A stretch of DNA of 64,000 nucleotides from positions 1,054,001-1,118,000 of the forward strand of contig JACONN010000006.1 of NCBI GenBank assembly GCA_014323675.1, read 5' to 3'. The DNA is from Hormoscilla sp. GM7CHS1pb (GTDB taxonomy: Bacteria; Cyanobacteriota; Cyanobacteriia; Cyanobacteriales; Desertifilaceae). Both the position numbers and the translations under genes were made by a program. A model generated the notes under the pieces. That model was not told the DNA's origin, did not search any database, and saw only the letters and a list, made by a program, of their open reading frames with translations. Position 1 is the stretch's first letter, and each line of letters begins with the position of its first letter. Shown in pieces: positions 17,512 to 26,434 of the stretch.

Positions 17512-17736
17512 TTAAGAAACGGTGGTGACTTCAAGGGCAGGTAAAGAAAGTTCAATTTGAACTTTCTGACCCATTACCTCTTGAGCATCCAATATTTCTA
17601 AACCTATCAGCTTTCCCGCAGTATCTAAATCTGCATATACGCCAGGAGACACGGTAATAGTCTGTGCAGCTTGAGTCCCTACTTCATTGAACCAGATGTA
17701 AAGCAAATCCCGCTCTGAATCATAATCAATTTTCAT
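17512..17736 (-). CDS. DUF2283 family protein (probable antitoxin-like partner)
   Basis: About 74 residues. The DUF2283 signature is MKIDYDSERDLLYIWF, then a YADLDTAGKLIGLEILDA strand-turn-strand. I choose the start at 17736 because AAGGAGG precedes it at good spacing. The gene overlaps the end of the DUF4258 gene by 11 bp. DUF4258/DUF2283 pairs are common in cyanobacteria and are suspected toxin-antitoxin modules. That role is inferred from context. Confidence 0.8.
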   Translation of the reverse strand: MKIDYDSERDLLYIWFNEVGTQAAQTITVSPGVYADLDTAGKLIGLEILDAQEVMGQKVQIELSLPALEVTTVS

Positions 17737-18046
17737 CAGTCTTACCTCCTTGGAAAGGAAAATTTTTCCCATACCTAGCTTTTACTGTCAACAGCACCAC
17801 CCGATCGCCAATATTTTTGTAATATACAGTGACTTCTTTTTCTTCATAAAACTTACCTGACCAATCTCTATTGTAAGCGAATACCATCACCTTTCCGAGA
17901 GTGCCCGGTTTCGCATCCTCAGCTGACCATCCTGCATTTATGGTATCCTCAAGTTCCTGTCGGGTTATCCCGCGCTGTAGCATCCTAGCTTTCAGATGAG
18001 AGTGTAAATCATCTTCTCGTATATCCACTATTTTACCCTCCGACAA
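17726..18046 (-). CDS. DUF4258 family protein (probable toxin-like partner)
   Basis: A 106-residue protein with the DUF4258 pattern: ARMLQRGITRQELEDTI near the N-terminus, then KVMVFAYNRDW and RVVLLTVKARYG. The family is thought to be related to small RelE/BrnT-like folds. It lies first in a two-gene unit, overlapping the following DUF2283 gene, so the two are translationally coupled. No frameshift is seen in either gene. Confidence 0.75.
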   Translation of the reverse strand: MSEGKIVDIREDDLHSHLKARMLQRGITRQELEDTINAGWSAEDAKPGTLGKVMVFAYNRDWSGKFYEEKEVTVYYKNIGDRVVLLTVKARYGKNFPFQGGKTDEN

Positions 18047-18107
18047 GTGATATTTTTTGGAATCATCATAATTTTATAATCCTACCACCCTTTCAAATCT
18101 GCTTGCC

Positions 18108-18328
18108 CCCAGTTTTCCTCGATCGCCTATCCCATGAGCTTTGCATCCTCATGGGATATTGTACAAGCAAAGCGCAGTAATTCCTTACCTGGCACGCCAA
18201 TTGGCTTTTTCATAGCTAAAAATCGCGCCATATCTAACACTTGCTGCTGTTGTACCGTTCCGGAAAAATAGGAACTCCGGAGAGTTCAACCGATCGAGCA
18301 GAAGTTTCTCGATCGATGGATTAATCAT
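18108..18328 (-). pseudogene. Broken DUF2281-like antitoxin gene with short-element insertion
   Basis: From the ATG at about 18328 the frame reads MVMINPSIEKLLLDRLNSPE. In another frame the sequence continues VQQQQVLDMARFLAMKKP and then KELLRFACTISHEDAKLM. Both parts match a DUF2281-type antitoxin (NSLPEVQQQQVLDFARFL in typical members). Between PE and VQQQQ lies TTCCTATTTTTCCGGAACG, a copy of the short dispersed element, about 19 bp, which throws the frame. No partner toxin is adjacent. Confidence 0.65.
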
Positions 18329-18419
18329 AACCATACCTCGCTGTTCGCGATCGCCTCTCCTATTTTAGGATCTGGACAGAATAAGCGATTGCGATGACAG
18401 TTGCTTGCCCCTCTAGATA

Positions 18420-21080
18420 TTACCGTGGTCCTAAGCGAACCATGTTCAGTCCATACAGATACAGTTCAGCTACATTATAAACACGAGGGGGAGGATCTTT
18501 AGGACGCGAACGTTCCTTGAAAATACCAGCATCAATCATAGACCTGATTTGAAGACTTAAATTGCTATCCTCCATGTTCCATATTCTTTCCAGTTGATTT
18601 TCGTCAATAGGAGAGCGTTGTTCCTGGAGTTTATCTAGCAATTCAACAAGTTCAGGATATTCGTTACGCACCTCTGCCACACGCTGCTTGGAAACCTCTG
18701 GAAAAGCATCTATCAATGCCCGAGGACGCAAAATTCGCTCATAATAGTCTGTTGAATAATCTTTCTCAATTTTGATCGCCTCCTCTAGCAGCAATATGAG
18801 ACTTCGCGGGAAACGATTCTTTTGACTGTCAGCAGTTCGTTTGCGAACCCAGTTGTATGTATAAGCCGCGTTGCCACGACCCATCCGCTCGCCCCATAAA
18901 TAATACAGGCTTTTCCGCAATTGATCCAAGCCACTTTTATCGAGTCGCTCTACGGTCACCCCTAACTCCTGGTTTAACGTTTGGCTCAGACTCTCAGAAC
19001 TATTTAAAGCTTGGCGTAGCACCAGTCTCCAGAGGTCGGCTTCCTCCCAGCGTAGTTGGAGCGACCTGCCGCTGTAATGTCCTTTATTTGTAAAATTGAG
19101 CTGGTTCCAGATATCCTCTCGTAAAAATATCTTAGGCACAATATACTTCAGACTCGTCCCGCTTTCTAACCACCATTCAAGCAACGCTTCTAATGCGTTC
19201 TTTCGTCTATCATAGTCTATTTTAGTGGAACCAAAGCCAGCATCTAGTTCATCGTAAAGAAGCCATACATGCCGATCGCGCTCTTGCAACCAGCGGTCAA
19301 TAGCTCGTAATTCATCACCAGCTTGTGAAAGAGCTTGTGGAGATTGAGTCCGTTGAACCAACCACGAGACTATTGGAGTATGTGAGGGACTATCTGGAAT
19401 GCTCAATTTCACCAACTCCTTATCCAAAATAGGGAGCGAACGTAACTCTGGCTGAGCATGGCACAGTTGCAAGAGAGCATAATTTAACCAGAAATATTTC
19501 CAGCTATTGTCACCCACCTGTTTTTCGTAACTAGCGAGATCGCTACCTTCTATAACTGGACCTGAAAGTCTAGGTTGGCCGTGGCCTGCAATAAAATCAA
19601 AATTCTTTAAATCTACATAATATTTAGCCAATTCTTTAGCTTGTTCCGCCTGTTCAACAAACAGTCTAAATAACAAACTTTTACCAGTCCCCTTCGCTCC
19701 TCTTATGAGCCAATTATTATTACTTAAAAACTCTGGGAAATCATCCGTGCGTTGGAATATTTTAGGTATTTTTTCTGCTGCTAGTTGCTGTGCTGTTGCC
19801 GCCTCAAACCGTAATTCATGCAAGATTTTACGGGTTTCCAGAATTGTAGTTGGTGCGCTAGTTTTGATGTCAGGCAAGCTAGCATCAATGGCATCGGCAA
19901 TTTGCAGATAATCATTGAGCAAACTTTTGGGGACATCATTGACCAGACTGGACAAAGTTGTAATGTTGGGGTTGTAAGGCACCTCGTAGTGAAGTTCACC
20001 AACTGTTGTTCCGCTAGGTACGCCCCAGCTTTCCTCAATCCAATCCTCGACTTGGACTATCCATGTTTGGTGCTGATCTGCTGTAACTGGTGGCATAGGT
20101 GTTACTAGAAACCGCAGATCTGGTTTGCCTTGATAGTCCCGTTGTTTCCGAACGCCCTGCACAACCCAACGCAGTCCTGCAAAACTTTGGTCAGTGGGTG
20201 AGAAGCAGATGATTCCTGTATCTGCTAGATCGAATAAGGCGATCGCGCTGGTATCATTAAACCCAGGGCGGGCATCAATCAGGATAACATCGGGATTAAG
20301 TTGAGCTTTAATATCTGCCATCAGTTGCTCTACAGGATTTTTTTCTCCCCGATAAAAAGCTTGCCAAGTTCCCCGATCGAGGTCTGCCAACCGATGAATA
20401 TAATTTTCGTCATACTCCCCCACCGGGACTAAAAACAGTTCGCCACGAGTCCGCAAGTTGATCTTGCAGATACAACTCTCAATGGTCGGATCGTTTTCTT
20501 CGGGAGTCAGAAAGCGTTGGTGCAAGTAATCCAGCACCCCATACTGTTCTTCATTAAGAATCTCAACATCGGGTTGCAACAAGATTGATAGTCCCGGAGC
20601 TTCTAAGTCGAAATCTACGATCGCCACCCGACGATTTCGGGTAGCCAATATCCCGGCGACTAACCCTAATGCGGTAGAGCGACCTACCCCTCCCTTGAAA
20701 GAGTAAAAAGTCACAATTAATGGACGTTTAGGAGTATCTTCATCCAATTCTACTGGTTGGTCAGGTTCCGGTGCCATTAAGATGTCTGACCAAAGAGGTA
20801 GCCGAAGCTGGATATATTTGGGAGGCTGTTCTTCGGGAGTCAACAATTCATAGCCTGAAATTGGGTATTTACTCAGGTGAAAATCTATGCCTGCCAGTAT
20901 ATTGTCAATCTTTTGTTCTCGTTCATCTGAAGGTAGTCCCTCAAAACAACTCGTAACAATCATAATTCTCAGCCAACCCAATGAGGTCCGCTGGACACTC
21001 ACCTGTGCTTGTGTATCTTCAGTCTGTAACCGACTGGTCAGATGGGTCTGAATCTTTTCAGGTAATGTAGTCAAATCCAT
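18420..21080 (-). CDS. KGGVGR-type MinD/ParA-like ATPase fused to a second P-loop ATPase
   Basis: An 886-residue protein in several parts. Residues 1-90 form a small alpha/beta domain (GWLRIMIVTSCFEGLPSDER). Residues 119-400 are a MinD/ParA-like ATPase with a deviant Walker A, YSFKGGVGRST (127-136), plus IVDFDLEAPG and ILIDARPGFND. Residues 455-640 form a second P-loop ATPase: RGAKGTGKSLLFRLF (Walker A 461-468) and HVWLLYDELDAGFG (Walker B), as in STAND-like or Orc/AAA proteins. The C-terminus looks like a winged helix. It lies 2 bp after the HEPN gene, so the two form an operon. KGGVGR-variant ATPases are known by name but not by function. The layout suggests a sensor-effector conflict system (inference). 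Confidence 0.85.
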   Translation of the reverse strand: MDLTTLPEKIQTHLTSRLQTEDTQAQVSVQRTSLGWLRIMIVTSCFEGLPSDEREQKIDNILAGIDFHLSKYPISGYELLTPEEQPPKYIQLRLPLWSDILMAPEPDQPVELDEDTPKRPLIVTFYSFKGGVGRSTALGLVAGILATRNRRVAIVDFDLEAPGLSILLQPDVEILNEEQYGVLDYLHQRFLTPEENDPTIESCICKINLRTRGELFLVPVGEYDENYIHRLADLDRGTWQAFYRGEKNPVEQLMADIKAQLNPDVILIDARPGFNDTSAIALFDLADTGIICFSPTDQSFAGLRWVVQGVRKQRDYQGKPDLRFLVTPMPPVTADQHQTWIVQVEDWIEESWGVPSGTTVGELHYEVPYNPNITTLSSLVNDVPKSLLNDYLQIADAIDASLPDIKTSAPTTILETRKILHELRFEAATAQQLAAEKIPKIFQRTDDFPEFLSNNNWLIRGAKGTGKSLLFRLFVEQAEQAKELAKYYVDLKNFDFIAGHGQPRLSGPVIEGSDLASYEKQVGDNSWKYFWLNYALLQLCHAQPELRSLPILDKELVKLSIPDSPSHTPIVSWLVQRTQSPQALSQAGDELRAIDRWLQERDRHVWLLYDELDAGFGSTKIDYDRRKNALEALLEWWLESGTSLKYIVPKIFLREDIWNQLNFTNKGHYSGRSLQLRWEEADLWRLVLRQALNSSESLSQTLNQELGVTVERLDKSGLDQLRKSLYYLWGERMGRGNAAYTYNWVRKRTADSQKNRFPRSLILLLEEAIKIEKDYSTDYYERILRPRALIDAFPEVSKQRVAEVRNEYPELVELLDKLQEQRSPIDENQLERIWNMEDSNLSLQIRSMIDAGIFKERSRPKDPPPRVYNVAELYLYGLNMVRLGPR

Positions 21081-21082
21081 AA

Positions 21083-21529
21083 TTATGACGTTTCTCCTTG
21101 TTTATCCAACAATAGTCTGTGCAATTTTTGGACCGCCTCTATAAACCGTTTGCTGTCTTTCTCATTGCCCAATTTGTCCGAGTAGCGTAATTCATCATTG
21201 CGCCATTGGGATGAAACTTTGTTCCATGCCTCTCGATAACCATTGGTGCGGTCCAAGGAGATTGACCGTTGTACTGAATTCACAAAGCCTAACAACTTTG
21301 CTAGATTATGTAAATCCGATCCTTGTAGTCCCTTCTTAAACACCTGAGTATCCTTGAAGTTATTTTTTCCCTCCTCGTAACATATGAGAGATTTTAGGGC
21401 GCATTCGATAGCATACCCACCCAGATAAATAGCACCGGTCCAGCGCTTTTGGTTATGCAGAACCTGAGCATCTTCAAGGCGACGACGAGAAGCACCTAGC
21501 TGGACGCGCCTGTCGTAAGTATCTGGCAA
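21083..21529 (-). CDS. HEPN-domain protein, operon partner of the KGGVGR ATPase
   Basis: A 148-residue all-helical protein with the typical HEPN core WTGAIYLGGYAIECALKSLI (residues 30-49), then DLHNLAKLL. HEPN proteins are often RNases or their non-catalytic relatives. A clean R-x4-6-H catalytic motif is not obvious here (there is R17 and H25, spaced too far), so it may be an adaptor. It is first in a tight operon with the ATPase gene (2 bp spacing). Upstream, 21530-21778 contains only a palindromic repeat and the likely promoter. Confidence 0.82.
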   Translation of the reverse strand: MPDTYDRRVQLGASRRRLEDAQVLHNQKRWTGAIYLGGYAIECALKSLICYEEGKNNFKDTQVFKKGLQGSDLHNLAKLLGFVNSVQRSISLDRTNGYREAWNKVSSQWRNDELRYSDKLGNEKDSKRFIEAVQKLHRLLLDKQGETS

Positions 21530-21750
21530 GCGTTCTACCTCCTATATAATAGCATGTTATCTCTCTAATCATACCTCCTCCTCAAATATGTTAATCTCCT
21601 TACCTTGAGAACTGGAATGGTTGGGCGGACTTCCCTGTTGCCCCTCTCCTATTTTAACATCTTGGCACGACAACGACATTACTTTTTCATATCTTACCTA
21701 TAAATATGCTTCGATCGCCTCTTTAATCTTCTCCTCACCCTCTGCCGGGC

Positions 21751-21774
21751 AAACGCTAAAGCGTTTACTACGAA
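21751..21774. repeat. Palindromic dispersed repeat, TTCGTAGTAA family (inverted)
   Basis: AAACGCTAAAGCGTTTACTACGAA. The core differs from the 7721 copy at paired positions on both arms. Confidence 0.65.
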
Positions 21775-21778
21775 CGGT

Positions 21779-24700
21779 TCAAACTCTTACGCCTTCGATC
21801 TCTTCATCCGCCCGATCGTACAACTCCCGCAACTTCTCCAACTTCTCTCCATCGGGTTGCCAGAAACCTCGCCCATTCGCTTCTAACATCCGACCCACGA
21901 TATTCCGAAATGCCTCGGGGTTCGCTTCTCGCAGTTTCTCTGCCATCTGCCCATCTAATGCATAGGTCTCTGCTGCCTGGTCGTACACCCAACCCTCGGT
22001 GAAATTCGCTGTTCCCCCCCAACCAATTAATGCTGTCATCCGCTGGGATATCTCATAGGCACCCCCCGAACCTTGATCTGCCATTGCTTCTGCCCATTTC
22101 GGATTTAGCAATTTGGTCCGATATTCCATCCTCAGCACATCTTCTAAGTTCCGGGGTGTCGTATCTTTGGAGAAACTTTCCACAAAGCTAGCATTCACTT
22201 TTTGGCCCCGCTGTTTCTCTGCTGCTTGTTTTAATCCTCCCGTGTTCGCGTAATATTCCTGTATGTCTGTCAGGCCATATTCCACTGAGTCGATTTCTTG
22301 GATGATGCGATCGGTCGTCTGCAACAGTTGATTAAATATTTCTGGTCTCGCTTCCCCTTTGTCCTTCCTGCCATAACTGAAGCGGTTCCGCCCCGCCCAT
22401 GTATCCCCTAACTCCTCCCCTGTTTCCCAGTTCCCGTCTACTACCCGATCGTTCACTAGGGAACCAAAATCTCCTGCTGGGTTAGAAAACAGTCTCGCTG
22501 CTGCATTCTCCACCCCTTGCTTTTGCAAAGCTAACGCATGTTTGCGGATAAAGTTCATCTCTTCGGGTTCTTCTGCATCCGCTGCCCTTTGGAACAAGTC
22601 GTCCAGCAATTCAATGATGTTCGCAAAGCTGTCTCGGAAGATCCCGGAAAGGTTGCCTAAAACATCAATCCGGGGATGATTTAATTCGGATAATGGTTTT
22701 AATTCATAGCGGACTATCCGCCCGGTTCCTTCTTTCACTGGAGAGGCCCCTACTAATTCTAGCAAAATCCCGATCGACTCTCCCCTGGTCTTGATTGCAT
22801 CTAATCCCCACAGCATCACTGCTATGGTTTCGGGATATTTTCCCTCTTCCTGAAGATGCTGGGCGAGGATCTTTTTCGCAATCTCTCGCCCCCGATCGCG
22901 CGCGGCAGGTGAGGGCATGCGATAGGGGTCTAAGGCATGAATATTGCGACCGGTGGGCAATACTCCCGGACCATCCCGCAATAGATCTCCACCTGGGGCT
23001 GCGGGGATATACTCGCCGTTCAATCCTCGCAGCAGGTTGGTTAATTCATCTGGGGTTTGCATTAATAATTCGCGAATTGCTGATGATGATGTCTCGGGTT
23101 CATCGCCCATATAAGCCTCCAGATAGGATGTCATTTCCTCTTCATCAGGTGCTTTTCCTAATACATGCAAACCAGAGGAAAACAGCCGTTGTTCCACTAC
23201 TTGCAGGTATTCGTAAATCTTGACAAAATAGCGGTTTAATGCTTCAGCACTAAACATGCGCGCATTCTCAGATGTAAAGGCAATTCCTAATTTTTTGGCG
23301 TCCTCGAAGGGACAGTCGGCATCTAGTCCCGCGTCTACAATTTTCTGGCAAATAGCTTCCTTGAGGACATAGTTCTTTTCGGGTGCTTCCCGATATTCGG
23401 AGATTAAATCTCGCAAGGCCAGCAATTCTTTGTATAACCCCGCCCGACCGTAGGGCGGGACATTGTGGGAAATTAAAACTCCATAGCCTCGCCGCTTTGC
23501 TAGCATAGATTCGGAGGGGTTGTTGGCAGCATAGATATAAAGATGGGGTAAGTCTCCCAGGAGTATGTCCGACCAGGAATAGCCGGTATTTCCTAAAGGC
23601 GACCCCGGCAACCATTCTACCGTGCCGTGCATCCCAAAGTGGACGATCGCATCTGCTTGGAATTCATTTTGCAGCCATTTGTAGAAGGCAGCATATTGGG
23701 GATGGGGGGTCAAATCTTTTTCAAACATGAGTCGCATGGGGTCGCCGGCAATTCCTAGGGGAGGTTGCACTCCGATCCAAATATTTCCCAACTGCACGCC
23801 GCCCAGGTAAAAGTCATCTCCCAAGGTCTTAATTCCCGTACCCGTGAGGGAATGCCATTGCTTCTCGATGCGGGTGGTTAATATATATCCCAGCCATTTA
23901 TCTAGGCTTTTGACATTAACCTTGTTAGGAATTATATCTGAAATTTTGTTTTCCGTTATTTCATCTGCTTCCTTGACCCTGCGGATCAGTTCTTCCCCAT
24001 CTTCGGGAATATCCCCGACATGGTAACCTTCATATTTGAGGGCCTGGAGGAATTTTATCAGCGATCGGGGGACGTTCAGCAAGGCCGCCGTTCCCGTGGC
24101 ACCATATCCGGGGGGAAACCCATACAGAATAATGGCAATTTTGCGATCGCCCTTCGGCAGTTGTCGCAATTTAATCCAGTTTTTAATTCTACCGGTCAGG
24201 CGCTGCACCCGATCGGGCATCAGATAGATGTCTTCTCCTACCAAACCGCCCAGGGGTAAGGGGTCGATCGCGCCATCAAGTTCGGGCAAAGCATATAGTA
24301 CGATACTTTGCAAGCCGCCAATGCCCTGACGAGTCCAACTGTGAATATCTTGAATGAGCAAAGGTGCGGCCACAATATAAGGTACATTCTTAGCAGAGAG
24401 AATCTGTTTAGCGACTTCCACCTGACGACCTGCTGCCATGGAACCCGCCGGACCTCCGACCAAGGGAAAGCCGATGGTAGAAACTATAGCATCTACCTTT
24501 ACTGCATCTGGGGAGAGAGAATCTATTTCTATTTTACCCCCTTGGCGCTGAGTTTGTTCGGATGTCGTAGTCATCCAATCTCGCACGGCGACGTGACCTT
24601 CCACGCCATTGATAAAAATCGGTAAAGGGATTAATTCTGCGTCCTCAAAGTAGCGAATAAGCTGGTGGATATAGGGCTGTTTGGTGACCACATGCTTGCG

Positions 24701-25414
24701 ATAAAGTAAGATGCCGACTACGGGTCTTGTAGTCCGGAACTTAGAGGGATACCATTCCAGGTATTGGCGGGGAGATGTGAAATAACCCTGATAGTCGGGA
24801 TGGAGTAAACCCATGTTGGGAGTTTCCACGGGGGGCGGAATTTCTCCTACCTTTAACCCCAAGTATTTCTCGGCCAGTTGCCAGCACATGGCGGCGACGT
24901 TCTCCACGCCCCCAGCATTCCAGTATCCGTAAATAATCAGCCAATTGCGCAAGTCTTGGACTTTCTGCACGGGTACATACTTTAACAGCTTCGGTCCGGT
25001 CTTCAGAAAGCTGATGTAACCTGCAAGCTTGTCTTCTTCCCGTCCTTTGCTAAATTTTTCCAGGACGAACTTAACGGGTTTGGGCATTCCTTTGGGTTTA
25101 TCCCCAATCTTAAAAGCCCCAATTTGAGTCAGACTCATTAATTCTAAGGCGGACTCGAACACGAGGCGAATGGGTATCTGCTGCACCCTCTCCCGCAACC
25201 ACAGGACTTGGTCGTAGTCGAAAATGAGACTGGCAAAGAAGACATCCGCCCCTCGAAGTGCCGCTTCGACCACTTCTGGTTCCGATGCCAAGGCGCGATC
25301 GCTAAACACGCGAATATCCAGTTCCCGGCAGCGGGAACTGGCCAGTTCGGCAGCTTGACGGTACAACTGGGCATTGAAGGATTCAAACCCGGCGATCAGG
25401 ACGATGCGTTTCAT
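21779..25414 (-). CDS. bchH: Magnesium chelatase subunit H, shorter BchH-type paralog
   Basis: A 1211-residue large subunit of the CobN/BchH/ChlH family. It carries protoporphyrin and, with the BchI/ChlI and BchD/ChlD ATPases, inserts Mg2+ as the first committed step of chlorophyll synthesis. The N-terminus MKRIVLIAGFESFNAQLYRQ, LVFESALELMSLTQIGAF and PNMGLLHPDYQGY follow the shorter cyanobacterial form (about 1200-1250 aa). The main ChlH is about 1330 aa and begins differently. Later blocks include VHFGMHGTVEWLPG, YIYAANNPSESMLAKRRGYG and GEELGDTWAGRNRFSYGR. It is intact from start to stop and has no pigment genes next to it. Whether it supports Mg chelation in vivo is unknown. Confidence 0.88.
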   Translation of the reverse strand: MKRIVLIAGFESFNAQLYRQAAELASSRCRELDIRVFSDRALASEPEVVEAALRGADVFFASLIFDYDQVLWLRERVQQIPIRLVFESALELMSLTQIGAFKIGDKPKGMPKPVKFVLEKFSKGREEDKLAGYISFLKTGPKLLKYVPVQKVQDLRNWLIIYGYWNAGGVENVAAMCWQLAEKYLGLKVGEIPPPVETPNMGLLHPDYQGYFTSPRQYLEWYPSKFRTTRPVVGILLYRKHVVTKQPYIHQLIRYFEDAELIPLPIFINGVEGHVAVRDWMTTTSEQTQRQGGKIEIDSLSPDAVKVDAIVSTIGFPLVGGPAGSMAAGRQVEVAKQILSAKNVPYIVAAPLLIQDIHSWTRQGIGGLQSIVLYALPELDGAIDPLPLGGLVGEDIYLMPDRVQRLTGRIKNWIKLRQLPKGDRKIAIILYGFPPGYGATGTAALLNVPRSLIKFLQALKYEGYHVGDIPEDGEELIRRVKEADEITENKISDIIPNKVNVKSLDKWLGYILTTRIEKQWHSLTGTGIKTLGDDFYLGGVQLGNIWIGVQPPLGIAGDPMRLMFEKDLTPHPQYAAFYKWLQNEFQADAIVHFGMHGTVEWLPGSPLGNTGYSWSDILLGDLPHLYIYAANNPSESMLAKRRGYGVLISHNVPPYGRAGLYKELLALRDLISEYREAPEKNYVLKEAICQKIVDAGLDADCPFEDAKKLGIAFTSENARMFSAEALNRYFVKIYEYLQVVEQRLFSSGLHVLGKAPDEEEMTSYLEAYMGDEPETSSSAIRELLMQTPDELTNLLRGLNGEYIPAAPGGDLLRDGPGVLPTGRNIHALDPYRMPSPAARDRGREIAKKILAQHLQEEGKYPETIAVMLWGLDAIKTRGESIGILLELVGASPVKEGTGRIVRYELKPLSELNHPRIDVLGNLSGIFRDSFANIIELLDDLFQRAADAEEPEEMNFIRKHALALQKQGVENAAARLFSNPAGDFGSLVNDRVVDGNWETGEELGDTWAGRNRFSYGRKDKGEARPEIFNQLLQTTDRIIQEIDSVEYGLTDIQEYYANTGGLKQAAEKQRGQKVNASFVESFSKDTTPRNLEDVLRMEYRTKLLNPKWAEAMADQGSGGAYEISQRMTALIGWGGTANFTEGWVYDQAAETYALDGQMAEKLREANPEAFRNIVGRMLEANGRGFWQPDGEKLEKLRELYDRADEEIEGVRV

Positions 25415-25480
25415 ATCCCCATCCTCAACAACGATTGTTATAATTGTAATCTTACAGGTAAATTAATACAATAGGCAAGT

Positions 25481-25548
25481 CCCGTTACCCCGCCGGGGGT
25501 TTAAACCCCCGGCTAATAGCTAAAGTCGGTTTAACACCGACTAAAAAC
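25481..25548. repeat. Dispersed 'AAGTCGGTT...AACCGACT' repeat, copy 1
   Basis: CCCGTTACCCCGCCGGGGG, then GGCTAATAGCTAAAGTCGG and the inverted partner CCGACTAAAAACA. Related copies lie at 26782-26876 (with another repeat nested in it) and 63389-63447 (inverted). It is followed by a GTGGGCACTGCCCACC palindrome at 25574-25589. Confidence 0.75.
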
Positions 25549-25637
25549 ATGCTTATCGGAAGTTCTGTAGGGTGGGCACTGCCCACCATTCGCGGGTGTG
25601 TTACCACCAAATGGTGCCATCCCACGGCTTTTGGGCA

Positions 25638-25979
25638 TCATTTATTGGATAGCAATGGTTCCAGTAAAGCAAGCAAATCCGGTATATCATTAGAGGCTGT
25701 ATTCCAGACTTCATTGAGGTTTATATTGTCGTAATCATGGATTAAGTTATCCCGCATACCAGCGATATCTGACCAAGGAATCTCCGGATGTTGGTTCCGG
25801 AACTCAAAAGAGAGTCGCTTAACTGCTTCACCTACGATTAGCAGTTGGTAGACGATCGCAGACTGAGTTTTTTCATCTTCCAGAAAAGCAGCTTTGTTAA
25901 ATCCCTGCTTGAAGGCCAGAACCTTTCGTGCTGCTGTGGCGATATCCAACAGTGAAGCAGTGTCTTTATTCGGAGGCAT
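25638..25979 (-). CDS. hepT: HepT-like HEPN ribonuclease toxin (DUF86)
   Basis: A 113-residue HEPN toxin of the MntA/HepT type. The catalytic and AMPylation motif R-x4-H-x-Y is intact: R76 DNLI H81 D Y83 in GMRDNLIHDYDNI. In the known system HepT cuts tRNA and is silenced by MntA, which adds AMP to the Tyr. The start ATG overlaps the end of mntA (CTATGCCTCCGAATAA), the usual translational coupling. The antitoxin gene upstream is frameshifted, so an apparently intact toxin sits beside a damaged antitoxin. Confidence 0.88.
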   Translation of the reverse strand: MPPNKDTASLLDIATAARKVLAFKQGFNKAAFLEDEKTQSAIVYQLLIVGEAVKRLSFEFRNQHPEIPWSDIAGMRDNLIHDYDNINLNEVWNTASNDIPDLLALLEPLLSNK

Positions 25980-26282
25980 AGATAATTTGAGCAGTGTCTA
26001 AGATTTCTTGGCGACGGATCCAGTTTTGACTGCGTTCAATGGCGCATTTGCTGACTAGATCCACTTCCCGTCCGAAAATACCCATGAGTTCTCGCTCCAT
26101 TCTAACATGGTCAAGCAAGCTCCAATCTGCCTGGGGCGAAAATGCAATTAATAGATCGATGTCGCTATCGGGCGGAAGTCATCCCTAAGTACCGAGCCAA
26201 ACAGGGCAAGTTCTCTCACCTGCCAGCGATCGCAGAAGTCAGAGATCTCCTCGGATGGTAATTTGATTGGCAGTATCAGCAT
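25966..26282 (-). pseudogene. mntA: MntA-type nucleotidyltransferase antitoxin, frameshifted copy 1
   Basis: Starts MLILPIKLPSEEISDFCDRW and has the nucleotidyltransferase core LALFGSVLRDDFRP followed, in another frame, by DSDIDLLIAFSPQADWSLLD and GREVDLVSKCAIERSQNW. One G is missing in ATCGGGCGG at about 26166-26174 compared with ATCGGGGCGG in copy 2. The length is 317 nt where 318 would be in frame. The end overlaps the hepT start. Confidence 0.85.
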
Positions 26283-26434
26283 ACAGTTCTTTGACTTGTA
26301 TAGTACAATCCCTCAAAAGAGGCGATCCGATGGGTTGATGGTGCCCATCGGGCAACTTCGACTGTTATAATTCTGATTTTAAGGGTAAAATCAGACAATA
26401 GGCAATATTGGTAGATGTTCTGGGAGGAAATAGC

